From assembly GCF_040750475.1 (NCBI RefSeq), contig NZ_JABJVY010000009.1, positions 122,360 through 186,359 on the forward strand: 64,000 bases of DNA, in the 5' to 3' direction. Shown here piece by piece: positions 59,114 through 64,000 of this stretch. The DNA comes from Amorphus sp040750475. Its GTDB lineage: Bacteria; Pseudomonadota; Alphaproteobacteria; Rhizobiales; Amorphaceae. Each line of letters opens with the position of its first letter. Positions within the stretch are counted from its first letter, which is position 1. A program made the translations under genes and the position numbers. The notes below the pieces were generated by a model. It was given only the letters and a program-made list of their open reading frames with translations, was not told the origin of the DNA and did no database searches.

Positions 59114-60346
59114 ATGGGTCGGCTCGCCATCGTCGTGAAGGGCTATCCGCGACTGTCGGAGACCTTCATCGCCCAGGAGATCCTGGGGCTGGAGCGCCGC
59201 GGCATCGAAACGCTGATCGTCTCGCTGCGCCATCCGACCGACCCGACCCATCACGATCTGCACGACCAGATCGCCGCCGACATTCTCTACCTGCCGGAAT
59301 ATCTGAAGGACGATCCCGCCCGCGTCCGCGCCGGCCGGCGCTACGCCGAGGGACTGGCCGGCTATGCGACCGCCCGAGCCGCCTTCGATGCCGATCTGGT
59401 CCGCGACCGCTCCAACAGCCGCTATCGCCGCTTCGGCCAGGCTTGCGTGCTCGCCCACGAGCTGCCGACCGACGTGACCCACCTTCACGTCCATTATCTC
59501 CATACTCCGGCGTCGGTTACGCGCTACACTGCACTTCTGACCGGCATGTCGTGGTCGTTTTCCGCCCACGCCAAGGACATCTGGACCACGCCGAAATGGG
59601 AGCTCACGGAGAAGCTCGCCGAAGCGGAGTGGGGCGTCACCTGTACCGAAGTGAACACGCGCTATCTGCGAGAGCTGAGCGACCGGCCGGAGACGATCGA
59701 CCTCGTCTATCACGGCCTGCAGCTCGACCGTTTTCCGGCCGAGGCCTCGCGGTCCGCCCGCACCGGGAGCGAGGATGATCCGGTTCGCATCCTCTCGGTC
59801 TGCCGGGCGGTGGAAAAGAAGGGGCTCGACCGCTTGATCCGGGCGCTCGCGGCCCTGCCCCGCGATCTGAACTGGCGCTTCGAGCACATCGGCGCCGGCC
59901 CGATGACGGCGAAGCTGACCGCGCTTGCGGATCGGCTCGGCATTGGTGATCGGGTCGCCTTCCTGGGGGCCAAGGCCCGCGACGAAGTGATTGCCGCCTA
60001 CAAGGCCTCCGACCTGTTCGTGCTGGCGAGCCGGATTGCGAAATCCGGGGACCGGGACGGATTGCCGAACGTTCTAATGGAGGCGGCCTCCACTGGTCTG
60101 GCGCTGCTCGCCACCAACGTCTCCGCAATCCCCGAGCTCGTGCGCGACGGCGAGACGGGCGTGCTGGTGCCGCCCGACGATGTCGCGGCGCTGACTGCGG
60201 CGCTGTCCCGGCTGATCACGGAGCCGGAAACCCGCGCCCGGCTCGGCCACGCCGCCGCGCTCGATGTCCGAGAACGCTTCTCCAGCGAGCCCGGGTTCGA
60301 TCGGCTTGCCGCCCGCTTTGCGGAAACAAGCCGGCGTGCGGCGTGA
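59114..60346 (+). CDS. GT4-family glycosyltransferase (colanic-acid type)
   Basis: A 410-aa GT-B enzyme. Opening LAIVVKGYPRLSETFIAQEILGLERRG matches the colanic-acid/WcaL-type group; LHVHYLHTPASVTRY (acceptor side), YHGLQLDRF, RAVEKKGLDRLIRAL, and the donor EX7E region GLPNVLMEAASTGLALLAT. Starts five bases after the preceding stop. Sugar unknown. Confidence 0.9.
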   Translation: MGRLAIVVKGYPRLSETFIAQEILGLERRGIETLIVSLRHPTDPTHHDLHDQIAADILYLPEYLKDDPARVRAGRRYAEGLAGYATARAAFDADLVRDRSNSRYRRFGQACVLAHELPTDVTHLHVHYLHTPASVTRYTALLTGMSWSFSAHAKDIWTTPKWELTEKLAEAEWGVTCTEVNTRYLRELSDRPETIDLVYHGLQLDRFPAEASRSARTGSEDDPVRILSVCRAVEKKGLDRLIRALAALPRDLNWRFEHIGAGPMTAKLTALADRLGIGDRVAFLGAKARDEVIAAYKASDLFVLASRIAKSGDRDGLPNVLMEAASTGLALLATNVSAIPELVRDGETGVLVPPDDVAALTAALSRLITEPETRARLGHAAALDVRERFSSEPGFDRLAARFAETSRRAA

Positions 60347-60353
60347 GATTCGA

Positions 60354-60803
60354 GCAAATCCAGGAAAAGTGGGTACCGGTTTTCCGTCTGGATTTGCGTC
60401 TAAAAAATCTTTCCGCTCACGCAAGCTCGCGTCGCTCGCGGCTCCGCGGGGGCGGCCTAACCGGCCGGCGCGCGGTCGCGCGCTGGCAACAGCAAATCCA
60501 GGAAAAGTGGGTACCGGTTTTCCGTCTGGATTTGCGTCTAAAAAATCTTTCCGCTCACGCAAGCTCGCGTCGCTCGCGGCTCCGCGGGGGCGGCCTAACC
60601 GGCCGGCGCGCGGTCGCGCGCTGGCAACAGCAAATCCAGGAAAAGTGGGTACCGGTTTTCCGTCTGGATTTGCGTCTAAAAAATCTTTCCGCTCACGCAA
60701 GCTCGCGTCGCTCGCGGCTCCGCGGGGGCGGCCTAACCGGCCGGCGCGCGGTCGCGCGCTGGCAACAGCAAATCCAGGAAAAGTGGGTACCGGTTTTCCG
60801 TAG
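60354..60803 (-). repeat. Tandem 138-bp repeat array, family B, inverted
   Basis: Units begin at 60354, 60492, 60630 and 60768, exactly 138 apart. Three full copies appear identical to the eye, plus a fourth cut at 36 bases (60768-60803). The sequence is the reverse complement of the array at 52836. It separates two glycosyltransferase genes of one operon. Confidence 0.97.
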
Positions 60804-60818
60804 CGAAACGAGGGCACG

Positions 60819-61937
60819 ATGACGATCGCGCTCTACTGCCCGATGAAGCCGCCGGATCACCCGCTCGCCTCGGGCGATCGCGAGATCGGACGGTTGATCG
60901 CCATCGCGCTGGAGCGGCTCGGCAAGCCTTCCGTCATCGCGTCCCACCTGGTGACCTGGCAGGCGACCCCCAATCCCGACACCTTCGCGCGCCTGGCGCG
61001 CGCATCCGATGCGGAAGCCGAACGGCTGATCGAGGCCTGGTCGTCCGGCGCGGATCGCCCAGAGGCTTGGGTGACCTACCATCTCTACCACAAGGCCCCC
61101 GACTGGATCGGGCCCAAAGTCACCGGCACGCTCGACCTGCCCTACGCGGTGATCGAAGCAAGCCGGGCCCGCAAACGTGCGACGGACCCCTGGGCGGCCG
61201 GGTTTGCCGCGGCCGAAATCGCGCTTCGCGCCGCCGATGCGGTTGCTTCCATGCACGACGAAGACCGGCAAGGCCTTGCCGATATCGTGACGCCGGAACG
61301 GCTCGTCTCGCTCGCCCCCTTCATTGATGCCCAGCCCTTCGCCGAACTGCCGCGCCGTCCGCCGCGCCCCAACGGACCGGTCCATTTGCTTGCTGTCGGC
61401 ATGATGCGGCCCGGCAACAAGGCGGCCTGCTACCGGGTGCTGGCGGATGCGCTCGCCAAGCTTGCCGACCTGCCCTGGCATCTGACCATTGCCGGCGACG
61501 GCGAGGCATCGTCCGAGATCCGGCCGCTGTTCGATCCCGCACGCACGACCTTCCTGGGCTGCGTCGACCGCCCGACACTGCTCGACGCCTATCGCGATGC
61601 CGATATCTTTGTCTGGCCGGCAGTCAACGAACCCTTCGGTCTCGTGTTTCTGGAGGCCCAGGCCGCCGCCCTGCCGGTCGTTGGCGGGAGAAGCCGGGGC
61701 GTGCCGGAGATCGTCGCCGACGGCGAGACCGGCCTGCTCGTGCCGCAGAACGATCCCGACGCATTCGCGAACGCGCTGGCAACGCTGATCCGCACGCCCG
61801 AGCGCCGTGCCACATTCGGCGCCGCAGGCCGGACCCGTGTGCTTGCGCGCCACGACCTGGTTCCGGCCACCGCCGCGATCGGCCGGCTGCTTGAGACGTC
61901 CAGGATCAATCACGACGCCCGGAGGCGGCAGCGATGA
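60819..61937 (+). CDS. Glycosyltransferase, GT4-like (divergent N-terminus)
   Basis: A 372-aa GT-B protein. The C-terminal donor domain shows VGMMRPGNKAACYRVLADALAKL, LTIAGDGE, WPAVNEPFGLVFLEAQAAALPVV (EX7E) and GVPEIVADGETGLLVP. The N-terminal half starts MTIALYCPMKPPDHPLASGDREIGRL, unlike the gene before. GAGGG before the ATG lies just outside the repeat array. Overlaps the next start by 4 nt. Confidence 0.87.
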   Translation: MTIALYCPMKPPDHPLASGDREIGRLIAIALERLGKPSVIASHLVTWQATPNPDTFARLARASDAEAERLIEAWSSGADRPEAWVTYHLYHKAPDWIGPKVTGTLDLPYAVIEASRARKRATDPWAAGFAAAEIALRAADAVASMHDEDRQGLADIVTPERLVSLAPFIDAQPFAELPRRPPRPNGPVHLLAVGMMRPGNKAACYRVLADALAKLADLPWHLTIAGDGEASSEIRPLFDPARTTFLGCVDRPTLLDAYRDADIFVWPAVNEPFGLVFLEAQAAALPVVGGRSRGVPEIVADGETGLLVPQNDPDAFANALATLIRTPERRATFGAAGRTRVLARHDLVPATAAIGRLLETSRINHDARRRQR

Positions 61938-63091
61938 GAGCGCTCGTCTACGTCCAGCATCTCTTGGGAACCGGGCACGTGGTGCGCGCATCCGCGATCG
62001 CGCGGGCGCTGCTGGCCCAAGGCGTCGACGTCATCCTCCTGCTCGGCAACACGCCGCCGCCGACCCTCGACCTTGCAGGGCTTGCGATCGAGACCCTTCC
62101 GCCGGTTCGTGCCGCCGATGCCAGCTTTTCGCGTCTGGTGACCCCCGAAGGACAGCCGATCGACGACGACATCCGCCACGCCCGCGCCGAACGGCTGCTG
62201 ACGCTGGTGGAGACGATCCGACCCGACATCCTGTTGACGGAGACGTTTCCGTTCGGCCGGCGCGCCTTTGCCCAGGAGCTGCTTCCAGCCCTCAACGCGG
62301 CCCGTGCCCGCGCACGCCCGGCGCTGGTGGCCGCTTCGGTGCGCGACATCCTGGTGAAGAAGTCCGATCCGGCCAAGACACGCTGGATGGCGGAGGTCGC
62401 GCGGACCCACTATGACTGCGTTCTGGTGCATGCCGATCCGGCCCTGGTGCGGTTCGACGCCTCCTTTCCCCATGCTGCCGAGATTGCCGATCTCATCCGC
62501 TATACGGGTTTCGTCTACGCGCCCTCTTCGCCTCAGCCGCCGGGCGACGACGGCCGCGGCGAAGTCATCGTCTCGTGTGGCGGCGGTCCGGTGGGCGCGC
62601 GCCTGCTTCAGGCTGCGGTGACGGCCCGGCCGCATGCGCACCGGGCCACCGGAACGTGGCGCGTGCTTGCGTCCGCAAGCCACGGCGACGATCGGCTGGC
62701 CGCGCTCGCCGCAGCCGCCACCCCCGGCACCATTGTGGAGCCCGCCCGGCCCGATTTTTCCGGCCTGATCAAGCGCGCCGCCGTTTCCGTCAGCCAGGCC
62801 GGCTACAACACCGTGCTGGACGTGCTTTCCGCCGGCTGCCCCGCCGTGCTCGTTCCGTTTGCCGAAGGCGACGAGACCGAACAGACCCAGCGCGCGGAGA
62901 TCCTGGCAGCGCGCGGGATGGCCATTCAGCTCTCGGAAGGCCATGTTACGCCCGAGCGGCTGGCCGGCGCCGCCGATCAGGCATGCGTCGCGGACCGACC
63001 AACCCTCGCCATCGACCTCGCGGGCGCGGAGAAAAGCGCGAGACTCCTGATCGCCGAGGCGAAGAAACGGGATCGAGAGGAACGCACATGA
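61934..63091 (+). CDS. Predicted glycosyltransferase, GT28/MurG-like (COG4671 type), second copy
   Basis: A 385-aa GT-B protein with HLLGTGHVVRASAIARALLAQG near the N-terminus and SQAGYNTVLDVLSAGCPAVLVPFAEGDETEQTQRA in the donor domain, as in the gene at 57894. A RPALVAASVRDILVKK segment is typical. It is coupled to both neighbours by 4-nt ATGA overlaps. Confidence 0.88.
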   Translation: MRALVYVQHLLGTGHVVRASAIARALLAQGVDVILLLGNTPPPTLDLAGLAIETLPPVRAADASFSRLVTPEGQPIDDDIRHARAERLLTLVETIRPDILLTETFPFGRRAFAQELLPALNAARARARPALVAASVRDILVKKSDPAKTRWMAEVARTHYDCVLVHADPALVRFDASFPHAAEIADLIRYTGFVYAPSSPQPPGDDGRGEVIVSCGGGPVGARLLQAAVTARPHAHRATGTWRVLASASHGDDRLAALAAAATPGTIVEPARPDFSGLIKRAAVSVSQAGYNTVLDVLSAGCPAVLVPFAEGDETEQTQRAEILAARGMAIQLSEGHVTPERLAGAADQACVADRPTLAIDLAGAEKSARLLIAEAKKRDREERT

Positions 63092-63840
63092 CCGGCAGCG
63101 CACCCGACTTCGCCGACCGGCTCTCAGCGCGGCTCGACGCGGCGGCTTCGGCGGGCAAGCGGATCGCTTTCTGGTGGCGCGACGACGACGCCGTGGCGCC
63201 GAGCGACGCCCTCGACCGACTGCTGGCCCTTGCTCATACGCACGACGTGCCGCTCGCGCTCGCCGTGATCCCCGCGGAAGCCACCCGTGCGCTCGCCGAT
63301 CGCCTGACCGACGACGGCCGAACCAGTGTGCTGCAACACGGCTGGGCCCATGCCAACCACGCCGGGGCGGACGCCAAATCGGCCGAGCTGGGCAGCGATC
63401 GGCCGATCGACACGGTGCTGGACGAGTTGAGCCGGGGCCATCAGCGGCTCGGACGTCTGTTCGGAGAACGCTTTCTGCCGGTGCTGGTGCCGCCGTGGAA
63501 CCGGATCGCACCCGAGGTCGCCGCCCGGCGGGCGGAAGCCGGGCTTGCCGGCCTGTCCTGCTTCAAGAGCCTGTCCACCGAGGAGCATCGGCTCGACGCC
63601 CATCTCGACCCAATCGCCTGGCGCGGTGGGCGCGGCTTCGTCGGCTGGCAAGAAATGGCCGCCGCCCTCGACGCGGAAATCGATCGCCGTGACGGCCAGG
63701 AGATGCCGATCGGCCTCCTGACCCATCATCTGGTCCACGACGGCGAGACCTGGGCCTTTCTGGAGGCCTTCCTCGCCGTCGCAGCCAATCATCCGGGCGC
63801 GAACTGGCCGCCGATTCCGGAGGCGTTCGGTCTCGACTGA
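63088..63840 (+). CDS. Polysaccharide deacetylase-like protein
   Basis: A 250-aa NodB-fold protein: WWRDDDAV (motif 1 aspartates), LQHGWAHANH (HxxxH metal site), LVPPWNRI (motif 3) and LLTHHLVHD near the end. NodB-type enzymes remove N- or O-acetyl groups from sugars. No signal peptide, so it acts in the cytoplasm or on lipid-linked intermediates. Last gene of the glycosyltransferase operon. Confidence 0.87.
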   Translation: MTGSAPDFADRLSARLDAAASAGKRIAFWWRDDDAVAPSDALDRLLALAHTHDVPLALAVIPAEATRALADRLTDDGRTSVLQHGWAHANHAGADAKSAELGSDRPIDTVLDELSRGHQRLGRLFGERFLPVLVPPWNRIAPEVAARRAEAGLAGLSCFKSLSTEEHRLDAHLDPIAWRGGRGFVGWQEMAAALDAEIDRRDGQEMPIGLLTHHLVHDGETWAFLEAFLAVAANHPGANWPPIPEAFGLD

Positions 63841-63844
63841 GGCT

Positions 63845-64000
63845 GCCAAGCGGAAAACCGGTTCCCACTTTTCCTGAAATTCGCGAAGCCAGCGCGCGAC
63901 CGCGCGCCCGCCGGAGGCCGCCTCGTCCGGAGCGAAGCGGCGAAGCCGCGACAGCGTGAGGACATATCTTTCAACGCAATTTCAGACGGAAAACCGGTTC
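63845..64000 (+). repeat. Family B repeat, partial, at the window edge
   Basis: Begins with GCGGAAAACCGGTTCCCACT and runs into GCGCGACCGCGCGCCCGCCGGAGG and a second core cut off at 64000. Another family B array probably continues beyond the window. Confidence 0.85.

Noticed and set aside
60074..60822. Open frames of 159-247 residues across the right tandem array on both strands
   Set aside because: The 138-bp unit is a multiple of three, so any stop-free unit stays open. The peptides just repeat a 46-residue translation of the unit.

Overview
The window is a high-GC, gene-dense stretch of an alphaproteobacterial chromosome, most likely Hyphomicrobiales (Rhizobiales). The signs are a fused trpE(G) with a short Trp-Trp leader peptide upstream, DUF4164-zapA next to tkt-gap-pgk-fba, a zinc-finger-less L31, a mesaconyl-CoA hydratase, heterotetrameric sarcosine oxidase genes, Omp25-like porins, and many dispersed palindromic repeats. 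No tRNA, rRNA, phage, intact IS or CRISPR was seen. Species cannot be set from the sequence alone.

Layout. 1-2 kb: end of a sarcosine oxidase operon (soxA, soxG) convergent with a MetF-like gene. 2-6 kb: DUF930 protein, mesaconyl-CoA hydratase, RidA, YqaA, DsbB and a 38-aa membrane peptide. 6-12.6 kb: a LuxR solo, two Omp25-like barrels, a membrane PAS-LOV-GGDEF-EAL protein and a rhodanese. 13-19 kb: branched-chain-type ABC transporter livGFHM with a separate binding protein, a small membrane protein and a lipoprotein. 19-22.5 kb: glpD-glpK. 22.6-28.7 kb: trpL-trpE(G), a secreted glycine-rich repeat protein, and kynA-kynureninase-like. 29-31.6 kb: rpmE and an MsbA-like exporter. 31.8-43.6 kb: a long minus-strand run (tkt, gap, pgk, fba, ThiE-like, Sel1 protein, efp, suhB, MotA/ExbB-like, OmpA/MotB-like). 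44-49.6 kb: DUF4164, zapA, HD hydrolase, probable 6S RNA, 5-FCL, YmdB phosphodiesterase, UDG-like protein, GST, and a 43-aa ORF. 50-52.8 kb: cobT divergent from cobS-DUF1289-aspartic protease. 53.5-63.8 kb: a divergent pair of operons. Leftward is a degenerate ABC-exporter-like protein, a stand-alone cNMP-binding protein and an MBL-fold hydrolase. Rightward are four glycosyltransferases and a polysaccharide-deacetylase-like protein.

The strongest candidate for an undescribed system is 53.5-63.8 kb. Its 882-aa ABC-like protein has lost the Walker A lysine, Q-loop Gln, LSGGQ signature, Walker B Glu and H-loop His, and carries an insertion of about 320 residues in its nucleotide-binding domain. 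It is translationally coupled to a cNMP-binding protein and an MBL protein, beside a glycosyltransferase operon. Other points of note are a LOV photoreceptor whose signalling Gln is Val, a possible leaderless trpL attenuator, a Shine-Dalgarno-sequestering hairpin before the glycine-rich repeat protein, and two 138-bp tandem arrays in opposite orientation about 7 kb apart. The arrays and the dispersed two-hairpin elements account for most of the non-coding sequence. All functional calls rest on reading the sequence and recalling family motifs; no search was run.
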